The position numbers were made by a program, and so were the translations under genes. From Lunularia cruciata (Eukaryota > Streptophyta > Marchantiopsida > Lunulariales > Lunulariaceae), in contig OX419761.1 of NCBI GenBank assembly GCA_948567375.1, forward strand, positions 9,338,243 through 9,402,242: DNA of 64,000 nucleotides, written 5' to 3'. Positions 1 through 11,691 of the stretch are shown here, piece after piece. Numbering within the stretch: the first letter of the stretch is position 1; each line of letters starts with the position of its first letter. A model generated the notes under the pieces. The model saw only the letters and a program-made list of their open reading frames with translations. It was not told the DNA's origin and made no database searches.

Positions 1-879
1 CAAGTAGCAATTTTGCTAGCCTACCTCTTATCCAAGGGATATATGCATTGATAGATTTTATGTGCAACACATGATAGAAAGTAGAACAAGTTAGAATCAA
101 GCACCATTAGGATAACAACTCAAAAATAATTCCCTCATTCACTCCTCAAATAATTCATTCTCTCTCTTTTACCAAAGCTATTCCAAAATGTCCCATAAAA
201 TAAGGTTTCACTAATGTCAACATAAAAGGTCCTTGCCTCACACTCACAAAAGGATCTCCTACAATTAAAGATCCTTGCAGGATGAATATTATAATACCAG
301 CACTCTCAAGTAGAAATCTCACTCATTACTTAGGACATATAGTTTGTTATCACAAACCATCATTCTTTTCACTCACTCCATGTTCCAAGCTCAATAAGCT
401 CTTTCTTTTACTAAGTCTCTCCTAACATACTCACCAAAGTTACTATAATAAATACCTTTTTCTTTACAAACTCTCAACTTTACCTCAATTACTCTAGATA
501 AGGAAACTTAGCTCAATTGGCACTCACATGAGTTTTTGGCCTCACATACCTCCTTTTAGAAGCTTTCAACAATATTCCCAAGTAATCTAAACTATTCTTT
601 TATTCTTACAATATATTCTAAACTCAGTCAAGTGTACCCAACCTAACCAAACTCTACTATCAAAGATTATCTAACTAGATCAAGCTAATCAAAATTTGAT
701 AGCTCATATATACCAAGTCAATTTCATACTGCAAAGTCCAAAATGAAAGTACTAGTCTGACATAATCTAATACATAATCCCTATAAAACATATCTCCCTA
801 GTATAAACTAAAATTCCTCTAATATCAAATTCTTTTAGAAGGTCTCACTCTAATCCAAATCTAATTTAATATTCATTAG
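1..879. other. AT-rich stretch without a recognisable gene
   Basis: I see no coding region, RNA gene or clear repeat here. The stretch is AT-rich, with many short runs of A, T and CT. It ends where the copia LTR begins. It could be old decayed repeat sequence. Confidence 0.5.
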
Positions 880-1149
880 TGTTGGGACTCCAAGCTCTCT
901 ACATGTATGAACTAGTTCAAGGTTAGACTGAACTAGTATAACATTGAGTTCTCACTTAGTATACTTGTTATAAAGTTAGTTGGGAAGCCGCCGCCTATGT
1001 GACACACTTGGTTCTTGGTCTACCTTCTTCTTATCATAGCACATTTCACTCTGATCTGCTTATATAATAGGGGTTGAAGCCTTCCCAGATCATTCTATTG
1101 GTTTATCCCCATGCTATCTCTCTTGTGTATGTGCTGCAAGTTCTTGACA
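880..1149 (+). repeat. 5' LTR of a Ty1/copia element
   Basis: The segment begins TGTTGGGACTCC and ends TTCTTGACA, the TG...CA form of an LTR. It is followed at once by a tRNA-Met-like primer site. A TATA-like stretch (TTATATAATAGGG) lies near 1060. The length of 270 bp is normal for a small copia LTR. No 3' LTR partner is present because the element is cut off at about 3204. Confidence 0.75.
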
Positions 1150-1162
1150 TGGTATTAGAGTG
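1150..1162 (+). promoter_or_regulatory. Primer binding site (initiator tRNA-Met type) of the copia element
   Basis: TGGTATTAGAGTG starts directly after the LTR end. It differs from the common plant retrotransposon primer site TGGTATCAGAGC mainly by a C-to-T change. Reverse transcription of the element would have been primed here. Confidence 0.7.
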
Positions 1163-1661
1163 CAATAAAGAGCATGGAGTTCCCTACATGTATGTTGGTG
1201 CAAGGTGAGCAAGAGAAGTGCAGCCTAGAGATATAAATCCTCATTGTGGTGTGTAGCAAGATGTGTTGCTAGACCAAAAGTTCCATTAGCCAGACAATGG
1301 CAAAGAAAGGTGCCAATTATTAGTGTTACCAAAACTTCCATTATGTTTTTGAGAGCCAAGATGATTATTTGGACCAAAATGACATCTTCAAGCTCCTTTA
1401 GAATGGTCTTGATCAGAAGGATCAAAGTTAGTTGCCAACCAAGTTTTAGTACAATCGGAGACCATTGCACTTTATATAGGTGTTTTCCCTATGTTTTATG
1501 ACAGAATTCTTGACTTTCTTGTCTTCTTTTGGGGTTGATATACATCCACATTCAGAGTAGTGTAGAGTTAAGGGTAGAGGTGTCATTGTGAGTGAGGAGG
1601 TTTTGCTTTATTGGAGGAAATGGTTGTATAGTTAACTTTCCTTTTTGAGTACAAATCAACC

Positions 1662-3204
1662 ATGGCTGAATTTAGTGTGAGCTCCATCACAAGCAAGAAG
1701 GTTCACAAGGGCAATTGTGTTGTATGGAAACTATACATGAAGTATTTCCTTATTGGACAAGAACTATAGGAGATTGTCACAAGGGGGGAGATGAAACTAG
1801 AAGGGGATGATAAGAGTTTGAAGGCGCAAAAATAGAAGAAGCAAGCCAACCAAGTCTTGCATTACCTAATGCTTTCCATTTCTGCCTCCATGTGTGGCTA
1901 TGTTCAAGGTGCAAAGAAAAAACAAGATGGATGGGAAGCAATTGGGAAGGTGTTTGAGACATCTACCAAGGCGCATAAGTTGTAGTTGAAGTAGAAGCCT
2001 AATGTTATCAAGAAGGGATCACAATTTGTGAATGAGTACATTCTATCCATAAGGAGTATTGTTGACCAACTTGGCAACATTAGAGCCACAATAGATTATG
2101 ACAATTTGACCTTGATTTCCTTACAACAATTGGGTCTTGAGAACCAATATTTTTAGATGTAGATTGATGTGCATGAGACTTTTCCAGATCTAACTCCCTT
2201 GTTGGTAGGTGAAGAAATGAAATTAATAGGAAACCAATGGTCTTCCTCAATTTTACAACAACATGATCAAGATTTATATGCAAGTGCAAGCAGAGGTAGA
2301 GGTCATAGATTTACTTTTGGATGTGAGAGTTTCCAACACAATTTTAATGGAGGAGGTGCTTGTGGATATCTACATAAGCATCCACATCCAAATTATTACC
2401 AAACTCATGGACCGGCCCAACTACAATAGAGTAAACATTGTGGTGCAAAAGACCACTATGCTTATGATTGTCACAAGTGGCAACAACAACAACACCATAA
2501 TACTGGTCAAGGCTATGTTGCTCAACAAAATTTCACATCCTATGATTTTGACAATTATGATGATCTTGAAGGAGAGAGTCTATTGACAATGACTTATGTC
2601 ATGGGGACTATGGTTCAGCCCGCTAAGGAGTGGTACATTGATTCTAGAGCCAACAATCACATGATAGCACATCAAGATTGGTTTAGTCATCTCAAACTAG
2701 TTCAACATCTTATTATTTTTGTTATAAGCAATGATATCTAACATAAGATCACTCATAAGGGTACATAAAGTGCATTTTGCAACATTGAAATCCAATACTT
2801 TTTCATTTTATGATGTTTTTGTTGTACCCACCATCACTCACAATCTTACCTTAATAGGCCAATTGGTAGAGTCTGATGATCAAGTTCTATTTAATCTAGA
2901 CGGTTGTATGATTTAGAGTATTGCTACGGAGATAGTGATAGGTATAAGAACTAGATATGGTAGGTTGTTCAAACTAAACATCACAATGCCTTAGATTCAA
3001 GCAAAAATGTATGGATAGAGTGGACCACAAGTGATTGATATCCAGATTTGGTATAATTGCCTTGGCCCCATGAATGTCCAAAAGCTCAAGATCTACCAAA
3101 CATTATTGTAGTTATAGGTCTTTTATAGTTTACATGTAGTGATTGTGCAAAGATTTGCCTAACATGTCAAGTTCCCAGTTTGTCAATGTTCTCCAAATTG
3201 TTAG
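1662..3204 (+). pseudogene. Decayed Ty1/copia gag, protease and start of integrase
   Basis: Reading from ATG 1662 gives a copia-type polyprotein broken by stops. The gag part is followed by a degenerate zinc knuckle (HCGAKDHYAYDC near 2430-2475). A protease region follows with WYIDSRANNHM near 2630, where families normally have WYVDSGA. A GAG-pre-integrase-like motif (LGPMNVQKLKI) lies near 3060, then the first cysteines of the integrase zinc finger near 3140. RT and RNase H are missing: at about 3204 the sequence changes abruptly into a minus-strand Ty3 fragment. Nearly all in-frame stops in gag are TAG where Gln (CAG) is expected, for example near 1767, 1830, 1980 and 1992. It is non-functional. 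Confidence 0.75.
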
Positions 3205-4282
3205 GGGAATTGTTGGCATTTGATCAATAGACCAGGAAAATAAATCCTAGTACTCAATGAACAAGGCAATCTATCCTACCAACTTGTTTGAAGTGATTGT
3301 CTTGGATCTTTTCAAAATTTTGCATTCTTCCAAGACTACATCTTGATAGTCATTGGAGTTGATACACCTTTGACATGACTGACTTGGCTCAACCTAAGTT
3401 GAATGGAGTTCAAACCCCCTTCTTCCAATCTTTATTACCCAAGGTGACATTGTATAAATCTTCTTCTTTGACCTCCACCTCATAGCATTCCAAATAATTT
3501 ACTTGGACTTCTTCATCCAAGTCTTTTGAAGACAAAGACAACAAATCTTTGGATTCATCTTCATCCTTTGACAAAGTAGTTTCTCCAAGGTGGGGAACCG
3601 TTGTCCAACTCATTGTCACCAACTTTTGGTCTTCAAATGAGATGTCCTTGAACCTTAGCTTTTGTTGGTGCCAATCCACAACAACTTGAGCAATGTACAA
3701 TTAAGGCCTTCCAATCAGCAATGGGTAACCAGTTTTGGTCAATGATCTATGTACAATATAGTTCAGCTTGAACAATACACCTTCAATAATCATGATGATA
3801 TTAGACATCATGCCCAAAGGTCGTCACCTGGTTTGATATGCAAACTTCAAGATTTGGAGTATTGGTTCAAAAGGATGATATCTCAATCAATATTTAGTAT
3901 CCTTTTTCATGACATTCACACTTGATCTTGAGTCAATGGGTATAGACATGATGATGCAACCCATAATCTTTGCATCTACTTTTGGAGAACTGAAATCTTC
4001 TTGCTCAATATGGTATATTGTTGGTAGATCTTTCTTGAGGATTGTCCTTACTTTCTTGAGGGTCAAACAAAGTTGTTTCTTATACAACTTGTTGTCCTCC
4101 AACAATTATTTAAAGATTATATTGGCTTGGGTGGACACCAGATCTACCACAAAATCATATTGCGGTACTCTCTTAAGTTTCACCCTCTTTGACTTCATCT
4201 TTGGGATTGAAGTCTTGATCCTACTTCACTTTGGGTCTCTTCAAAATAGTGATTGGAGCCCCGGTGGTTTGAACCCAAGATA
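3205..4282 (-). pseudogene. Protease region of a Ty3 element (same family as the 17.2-26.5 kb element)
   Basis: On the minus strand this encodes the stretch upstream of reverse transcriptase. DSRSSVNVM near 3920 is the aspartic-protease active site (DSGSSVNVM expected, so the catalytic Gly is changed to Arg). GRP-LYIAQVVVDWHQQ near 3690 and an acidic linker follow. The LYSAQVVVDWHQQKLRF-like part and the linker match 23830-24150 closely, which places this fragment in the large-LTR family. It lies next to LTR fragment A in the same orientation, as in the 17.2-26.5 kb element. Both copies have lost the LTR end, primer site and gag between LTR and protease. Several stops and frameshifts make it non-functional. 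Confidence 0.7.
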
Positions 4283-7095
4283 AGGCACAACTTCCTTGAT
4301 CAAAATTGCTTTGAATCAACCATGTGCTACACTCACAAATGCAAAATAGTACCAACACTACAATTCCGCTCAGATCTGTCAAGGCATTGCTTTGATTGCA
4401 GTTCATTCCATATCAAACACACAAAATGAAGATCAAGGCTACAGAATTCAACATCCAACCAGCATACTGACTTGCACTTCAAATTTCTCCACACACTTAC
4501 AAACACACAATTGCAAGATTGATACTTAAAATTAAGCTCAAGCGATGAGCACTGAGATCTATCACTTTGCTTTATCTATCTTCAGAAATTACAAATATTG
4601 AACAACAAAACACTACAAATGCCTCCTTTAAATAGGCAAAGCTTTTGATAGTTATCTAACTTCCTAAACAAATTCCTAACAACTTTACCAATGTGCATAT
4701 TCAAAATGACAATGCACCTCTTAATATCCGCCTCTTCAAATCTCAAAATTGTCCTAATCCAATTTGATGTCAACCTCAACTTTAGCTTCTAAACCCAATG
4801 CTACTTCAAGAATCTCCCCTTCTTTGGGTGTACCTAACTCTTCTCCATATTCCTCTAATTTTATCACTCCCCAACTACAATCTGCATTTACAAGCATGGA
4901 TAATCTATCTATGTCACTATCTTGCAACCCACTCTTCTCAAATGTATCAAACAGTTGATCCAAAGACACTTGTGCTCCTACGTCTGCAACTTCAGACTTT
5001 GTCTTGAACTTCATCTTACTACAAAGTCCCTCTTATTCCAAATGTACTAAATCTTATTTGAGACACACATTGTCTCCTACTTCTAATATCTTCTTATCTA
5101 CTTGATCTCTCAAGCAAATTAACAACTTATTCAACTCAATGTCTTTTGCTTTCTTCCTCCTCATTTCCTACACTAACAATTTCAATTTATGCAGTCTTGG
5201 TTCCTTCAATTGAACCTCAGACATTGTATCCAGCATTTCCTTCACTCTCACTACCACCTCTTTGATTGTCTCCGGCCCCACCGTTTGTAGCTTCTTTCTC
5301 TCTTTACTAATAATTCCTCTCGATATATCTTCACCTCATCTTCTAACTCAGCCTTCAATGCTTCCTTCTCCTTCACACTTTGTATGAGTTGTTCTTTTAT
5401 TCCTCTGACCAACCCATGCAATCAATACCCTTAACATGATCTTATGTAGCTAACTCCCTTTGTCAAGCCCGATCTTTCTCTGCCGCACTTGCCTTCAAGC
5501 TTTCCAACTCTTGTCCCATGATAGTAGCCATGGCCTTCAAATTGATGACTTCCATTGGTGTATCACTCACTTCTGCCCTCAAGGCCTCAGTCTTCACAAG
5601 CTGCTCCTTCCAATCTTCTTCTTGGTTTGTCATGGCTTTGCTTCTCTTTACAAAGTCTTTTGTCAAGCTCTCAATCTCCTTCCTCCTTAGCTCTACATTA
5701 GTTCTAAGTTCTACTAATTTGCACTCTCCACAAATTAAATGTTTCCTCAACTCCAAATTTTCATCACTCATATACTGCACTATTGCCAATTCATCTTCCA
5801 CTCCTTAGTGATCTCTCTTCAACTCTTCTCTCTTCTTCTGTAATTGCAACAACAAGAGACAAACTATCTACAACAAGTACTCTACCCCATCAAAGATGCA
5901 TAAGCTTTCAGATTGCTTTTGTTCTTCTCTCCTCACTTCTTCTATTGGAGCTCTACTCCAAAGTCTTAATCTTCTAACTCTCAAAGGCAATTCATTTGAG
6001 CTTTCTTCCTCCTCCACTACCAGGCTTACATTACTTGCTTCTGCCCCCGTAGTAGGAACACTCCTTCTCCCTTGTTACCCTTCTGAATTTTTGACTTTGG
6101 ATCAGCCTCCAAAGTTTCTTCTATCTCTGTGCTCGGCAATTCTTGGCACAAGTTTCCATCTCCTTCTATATGATCAATTGCCGCATGGAACTCTTTCTCT
6201 TTGTTGCCAGCATCATCTTCTCCTTGTTGCTGAACTTATACCTCCTCTTCACTTCCATTGCTTGACTCTTCACTTCGTAATGTCAACTCTGATTGTTCTT
6301 CTTCTCCCAAGTCTTCTATCTTATACTTGGCTTTGCCTTCCAATTCTTCTACCCCCAATGACTCATCAACCACTACAACCTCTTGCCTTTGGTTCACCTT
6401 CCTTGTCTTCTTTGGCTGAATTGGTGATACTCTCCTTAGGACAATGTTGCTTCCTTGTCTTTGGGATGTTCCTTGATACTCACATATATTGCCCCGTTCT
6501 TGCATAGTGTTCATCACTTCTTTGGATGAGTTGGATATATTGCTATTCCTCATCATCTACAGTCTTTTGTAGGTCCGGATGAAAATGCGACACCATCTTT
6601 TTTTGCTCAATCTCCTTCATCAGATTCAGTCTAAAGTAGAAATGGGCAGCAAATGGCACCAAATAGTAAGGAGCATCCTGATCTCTCCGACACCACACCA
6701 TTTATTTAATTCTTTAATGAAAGCACTTTGCCCAATTCACCTGTGCTCCTCAAACATCTGGTGGAAAAAGACTGCCATCATTGCCCCAACAATGCTTTGC
6801 CTAACCGGGTCCCAATAGGTATCAAATTTGTACTTGTTCTTTGTGCAAGGCACAGTACAGGAATTTTGAATTTCATCCATCTCCTCCATAGACTCTCCTT
6901 TCCCAAGAAACATTGCCCCAACTTCCTCACCGGCCTCTCTTCCCAATACCAATCCCCAATCTGACTCTATCCATCAAGCCAAATTGCCTCTCTTCCCTTC
7001 ATTCTCAGGTCCTTCTTCATAATCACTTGAAGCCACATATATCATGAACCTTGGAAAACTCAAGTTCTAATTCCATGCCAAAAAAGTGATCTAAA
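4283..7095 (-). mobile_element. LTR fragment A of the large-LTR Ty3 family
   Basis: The sequence matches the interior of the 3.7-kb LTRs found elsewhere in the window. It has the R/U5-like block with CACTACAATTCCGCTCAGATC near 4360, the TATA region near 4625 (TTTAAATAGGC), and the U3 reading frame above that. Both termini are missing. The lower end stops about 330 bp short of the LTR end and joins protease sequence. The upper end, near 7095, runs into an unrelated Ty3 gag. I take it as the remains of a 5' LTR whose element lost its leader and gag by deletion. Confidence 0.7.
4754..7095 (-). pseudogene. U3-encoded coiled-coil protein, copy A (broken)
   Basis: This is the LTR-borne reading frame of the large-LTR family, here truncated at the N terminus. 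Conserved blocks can be read on the minus strand. WNWN-type sequence (third residue changed) lies near 7060, VLGREAGEE near 6940, VRQSIVGAMMA near 6790, FHQMF near 6750 and HFHPDL near 6590. An acidic linker around 6240-6556 and a long heptad-rich coil around 5460-5800 follow. The tail has LEAKVEVDIKLD before the stop at 4754-4756. Several stops and frameshifts interrupt it. The function is unknown. Plus-strand open frames at 5460-6507 are mirror images of the coil codons. Confidence 0.6.
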
Positions 7096-8160
7096 GTCTA
7101 TTTAGTACTTCTTATCCAATACTCCTTATCATGTATCCCATATCAAAACTAGACTGCTTGGGCCTCAATAACTCCTTGAGTGAAACTGATCAGCCACCTC
7201 ATGCGAGTGTAGGCCTCACATAGGCTCTCTTTTGCCTTTTGTTGGAACTCTTGCAAGCTCCTCAACTTGTCAGTCCACACTCCTTGGTAGTTCTACCTCA
7301 AACATTGGAAGAACTCCACTATGGAGTTAAACCCTGGTTCTACACCACCTCCTGTAACGATACCTCCACTTGTAGTAGCACTATCTCTAGATAGTGCACC
7401 TCCACTAGCTCCACCAATGCTACTTGAGCTAGAACTCATGGGTACAGCCGATCTACCCCTGGCACCGATCTTGAAGTGACAAAGACATAATTTGGAGACC
7501 AATATTGTCTCCATAACTCAATCTCCTCCAAGTGAGCTCTCTTGAACTCATGGTAGTTGTGCATTGGAGAACCCTCCAAGTGCTAAAATAATCCCTTCCA
7601 TGTCATGAAAGGTGTGAACAAAGTTGAGTTCCACATCTGTTGTAGATCACACCAACTATCAAACTCTTGGATGAAGTCATGCAACTCAATGGTACCCACT
7701 ATAGCAGAGTAATGCTTGGGGCCTTTGGAGGCCCCATAAATCTTGTCCATGTCCCATAACAAAAGTGCAGACAAGCCAAGTGCACTCCCAAATTCAGTCA
7801 AATGAAGCCTTTCTTCTTACCACTTTGAGCTCCCTCCAAATCTGGACAAAATATGACATAAAAATCCAGCAAAAATTTGACGTAAAATCTAACATAAACC
7901 CTAAAGTTAGCTGACCACTAAATCCTCCGCTAACTCTTCACTTGGGCCAAATTGAAAAAATAGGTTTCTCCAAATTATAAATTCACGAGGATAGGTTCCC
8001 AACTCCACCTTCAATTTCACTTTTTGTGCCCAACGCATAACACATTGGTCTTGCTTTAATCTCTTGAGCTCAAAATCACAACCACTAATCAAAAATTGCT
8101 TCTCTTTACTCAAAACTTGGCCAGCGCTTCCGCACAACCTCTACCTCATAGCCAAATTTG
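7096..8160 (-). pseudogene. Ty3/gypsy gag remnant (family of host 1)
   Basis: On the minus strand I read capsid-like blocks of a plant Ty3 gag. These include FDSWCDLQQMWN and FTPFMTWKGLF near 7600-7660, a Ser/Gly-rich linker near 7350-7440, and TDKLRSLQEFQQKAKESL followed by ISVTQG near 7170-7240. Stops and frameshifts separate them. Upstream (8170-8581) lies sequence shared with the 3' region of host 1 at 56.05-56.34 kb. This is therefore the LTR, leader and gag of a second, minus-strand member of that family. It is truncated where LTR fragment A begins. Confidence 0.55.
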
Positions 8161-8169
8161 CATCAATCA

Positions 8170-8586
8170 ATGAGCTTCTACACACTAGGGAAACCTTGAA
8201 CTCTGATTGAGCTACCAATGATCCCTTGAGCTACCAACTATCCATTAAGCTTGGAGATACCACCAACACTTGGAATTCCTGCACCCAACTTCCCCTTGAC
8301 CTCACTTCCGTGATGTAATTAGTTTATTTACACCACTTGAATCAACTCAACTCAGATCAATACTTGACCTATTGCTCTATAATTGCCAAAAATTTGGCAT
8401 TGATTACAATCAAGCCACACCTACTCTAGCTAAGAGAATCCAAGTGATGCTCACTAGCCTCTATCCACCATAGCCAGGAATGCAAAGGCTCAATATCAAA
8501 GAAGTGAGCTCTTTGGAGTTGCACTTAAAAAATATACCCTTGGACTCAAGCTAGGTCTAAAACCCTAACGGTCCAGCTGATGGCAC
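8170..8586 (-). repeat. LTR/leader of a minus-strand host-1-type Ty3 element (right-hand part continues at 12357-12542)
   Basis: The reverse complement matches 56100-56340 in order: the ATTAGGG block, CTCCAAAGA-CTCACTT, GGCTATGGTGGA, and CACTTGGA-TCTCCTAGCTAGAGT. Solo LTR B interrupts it, and the match resumes at 12362. A degenerate primer-site-like TTGGTAGCTCAATCAGAG lies near 8200. There is no gene here. Confidence 0.55.
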
Positions 8587-8995
8587 CATGGTACCCACAT
8601 TTTTGTTTTGAGTTACTTTAAGGGGTCTTTCAAAGAAGTGTACAATTGAAGGAGAATTGAGCGTGAAGGATGGAAGAAGAAGATTCATGTTTTTGTATCA
8701 ACCCAACAAAAGTTACCTTGGGTCAGTAATTGCCAATACTCAAATCGGATCTGTCAAATTTCAACCTGAACTAAGAATACTTTGCCTTGGGATGATCAAC
8801 TTGATGCAAAATTTCCTTTGGAATTGAAAATTGAAGATTGCACCGCACACAAAATGGTTTAGGCGCAATCGGGAGAAATTGATAGTGATAAGAGAAGTGC
8901 ATGCAAAGGGTGTGATTTCTTGGTATATGAGCATTCAAAGAACGATTGAGAAACGTCAGACAATAAATTCAGGTTTTGAATCAAGAAAGAGACAA

Positions 8996-11562
8996 ATGAC
9001 AAGTGAATTTCCTTTGCCTTTGCAAAGTTGTCCAGAGGGAGACCAGGGGAGAGGAGTGGTAGTGAGTGAAGTTTTTCTGAATCCAAGAGGATTTAGAATT
9101 GCACGCCTAGGGGACAAGAGAATTGTCTTGCAGAAGTGTAGCATGAAGGAGAGTAGAATGAAAGGAAGTGCCCAGTGAGGAACCCAGTGATTAGGAGGTT
9201 AGATTTTATGGCTTGCATCAAAGTTCTTAATAAATTTTGAATTACTTTCCTTGCATGGAATTGGAACTTGAGCTTTCCCAAGTTCATGGTAGAGATCACG
9301 GCCAGTAAGTGTGTAGATGGCCTAACAACAGTAGGGAGAAGAGGCAATCCAGCTTGATGGAAAGAGTCTGATTGGATATTGGTGTTATGAGAAGAGAGTA
9401 GGGAAGAGCATGGGGCTACATTCTTGGGGAAAGGAGAAGTTGTAGAAGAAACCCAAGACGGCAAAATTTGTTCACCTCAAAGCATACAAAGAATTGGTAC
9501 AAAGTGGAAACCTATTGGAACTGAGTGCGGAAAAGTATCATAAGTGCAATGATGGCATTTTTTAAATCCAAGTGCACCTCCTACATTACAAAGTAGCAGG
9601 CGGTGTTCTTCCATAAAATGTTTGCATGAGAGCTGATTAATAGAGAAAAGTGTTTTTATCAAAGGACACGATAGATGGTGCTAAATTGGAGGAGTTTGAC
9701 ACCACCACATTACTTCATTCCTTTTGCAGTGCACTTTTACCTCTGGTTGAACTTGCTGAGTAGCAATGAGAAGAAGAAGATCATGTCTCACTTCTATCCC
9801 AATCTGCGTCAAGAAGTTTATGATGAGGAGTGACTATATTTGGCAATTGAGAAGCAATGATGACCACTATGCAAGAATGGGACAGAATAAGAATATGTTT
9901 GTACCCATGCCAAGAAAGAAGAAAAGGAGCCAACTTGAGGTGGAGAGCTCTCTAGTATAGTCTCATAAGTTAAGAAGGATTAGGTAGAGGGAAGGAAAGC
10001 AAATTTAGAATACTGCACCGGAAGTCAAATTAAAAGGAGAAGCAGAATCTGCATTGGAGGTGTTGGAGGAAGGAGAAGTAGAGCTAACCTTGCAAAGTGA
10101 AGAATCTAGTGAGGATAGTGAGGGAGAAGCCAAGGTGCAAAATGATCATGAGAAGGTGACTTCCTTGCAAGAAGAAATTGAGCAACATGAGGAAGGAGAG
10201 AGGATTGTGGCCGAGTTGGTGATAGAAGAAGAAGAAGGATTGGTGGCCAAGCCAAGGAAGTCATGCAAGAAGGAATTCTTTTGAAGGTGGCACATCACAT
10301 CATCAATTTGGATGATGATGAAAGTTTGGAGGATGATGTATTGTTGGAAGTACAAAGATCCCAACTTTGTAGTAAAGCATCTGATTCAAAAGGGAAGAGG
10401 AAGGTTGACAAAATCCTTGAAGAAAAGGTAGAAGAGGAAGAAGGGTGTGAAGGAGTAGAGTACCTTTGAGATGTTGTATGTATGCTGTTGCTGTAGATGG
10501 AGAAGAAGAAGAAGAAGAAGAAGAAGAAGAAGGAGATGCAGAGTAAGCATTCTGATGTAACAAATGTATTGCAGGTGTTGGAGAGATTAGAATCTAAAAA
10601 TCTGAAGTTGAAAGAGAGTATGACCAAAGGAGAGGAAGAACAAATAGTGTTGCGTGTAGATGCAGCATTGCAGAAGAAGATAAATGAAAATCTGCAAGAG
10701 AAGTTCAAAAAGCAAGGAAGAGAGTTAGCAGTGAAAGTGAAGGAAGTCACACAAAAGGGACTTTGGGTAGAAAAGTTACAAGCTGAAGTAAAGTTAAAGC
10801 AAGACAATAGAAGGGAGTTGGTTGAAGCTAAAGAGGAAGAGCTCAACGCGTTCTGACACAAAGTAGAAGAGAAGACAATAGCTTGGCAATGGGAATTAAC
10901 CAAGCACCATCAAGAAAAGGGAGGTTGAGAGATCTTGTGAACACATTAGAGGCAAAGATTTACCAGTATGTGAAGGAGTTGGAGGATTGTAGAGTGGAGT
11001 ATGAAGAGGAATTGAAAGTAAGTAGAGTTGTGATGGAGAAGAAGCAATCAACGGAATCTGTTGAGGAAGCAATTATAGAGAGAAGGTGAGGTTAATTATT
11101 GAAGCCAAAGTAAGAATGAAGGAGTCAAGGTTACACAAGTTATGATTGTTTGTGCAAGAGATGAGGTGTAAGAATGCAAAGGACAATGACTTGAATGCCT
11201 TGTTGGTCAGTCTTAGAACTTGAATAGACATAAAGATGTTAGATGTAGAGAATAGTATTTCTATCAAGCTAGGTTTGGTTAAATTGGAAATAGATAATCT
11301 TTGGAGTACTATATATGTCAGACCCAAAGTAAGAGAAGTAGAAGTTCAAGTGACTTCAGATTTATCATTGGAGACTTTAGAGAAGAGTAGTTTGCAAGAT
11401 AAGGATGTAGATAAGTTACCCATGCCTTTGATTGCAGATCAGAGTGCAGACATGTTAGAATTGGTAGAAGAATTGGAAGTTGTAGAACCCAAAGTACATG
11501 AGGTGAAGAGACTTTCCTTGGGTTTGGAAGCCAAAGTAGAAGTAGACATCAAATCAAAGTAG
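8996..11562 (+). pseudogene. U3-encoded coiled-coil protein, copy B (broken)
   Basis: The likely original start is the ATG at 8996 (MTSEFPLPL), matching MSSNF or MTSNF starts in other copies. The stop is TAG 11560-11562 after EAKVEVDIKSK. The globular half (9200-9800) is badly broken. The acidic linker (10054-10284) and coiled coil (10497-11090) are largely open. The conserved C-terminal segments (11236-11562) are intact, with LGLVKLEIDNLWS and LEKSSLQDKDVDKLP. A GAA repeat at 10502-10532 adds a run of lysines at the start of the coil. The product family is unknown; the coil suggests self-association. It is not functional as it stands. Confidence 0.6.
10498..10534 (+). repeat. (GAA)n microsatellite inside copy B
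   Basis: About ten GAA/AAG triplets lie in the coil-coding part and encode a lysine-rich run. The other copies of the family lack it, so it expanded after insertion. Confidence 0.8.
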
Positions 11563-11683
11563 AAACAATTTTGAGATAAGAAGAGGCAGATATGAAGAGG
11601 TGCATTGTTATTTTGGATCTGTAGGTTGGTAAAGTTGTTAGGAAATAGTTTAGGAAGTTAGATAACTGCTGAAGAGTTTCTCC

Positions 11684-11691
11684 TATTTAAA
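11684..11691 (+). promoter_or_regulatory. LTR promoter TATA box (copy B)
   Basis: TATTTAAA lies about 670 bp before the LTR's 3' end and about 120 bp after the U3 reading-frame stop. The same box is at 16273 in D, and in inverse orientation near 17845 (E), 28200 (G), 38290 (I), 47378 (L) and 51500 (M). Its constant place marks the U3/R boundary, which puts the whole reading frame in U3. Confidence 0.65.

Noticed and set aside
5460-6507. Long plus-strand open frames (for example 5896-6507, 203 codons)
   Set aside because: They are mirror images of the coiled-coil and acidic-linker codons of the minus-strand U3 frame. The translations are Leu/Ser/Pro rich without domains.
10295-10903. 202-codon minus-strand open frame in LTR B
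   Set aside because: Antisense of the linker and coil of copy B, with long Ser and Phe runs from GAA repeats. The plus-strand frame has homologues in every copy.
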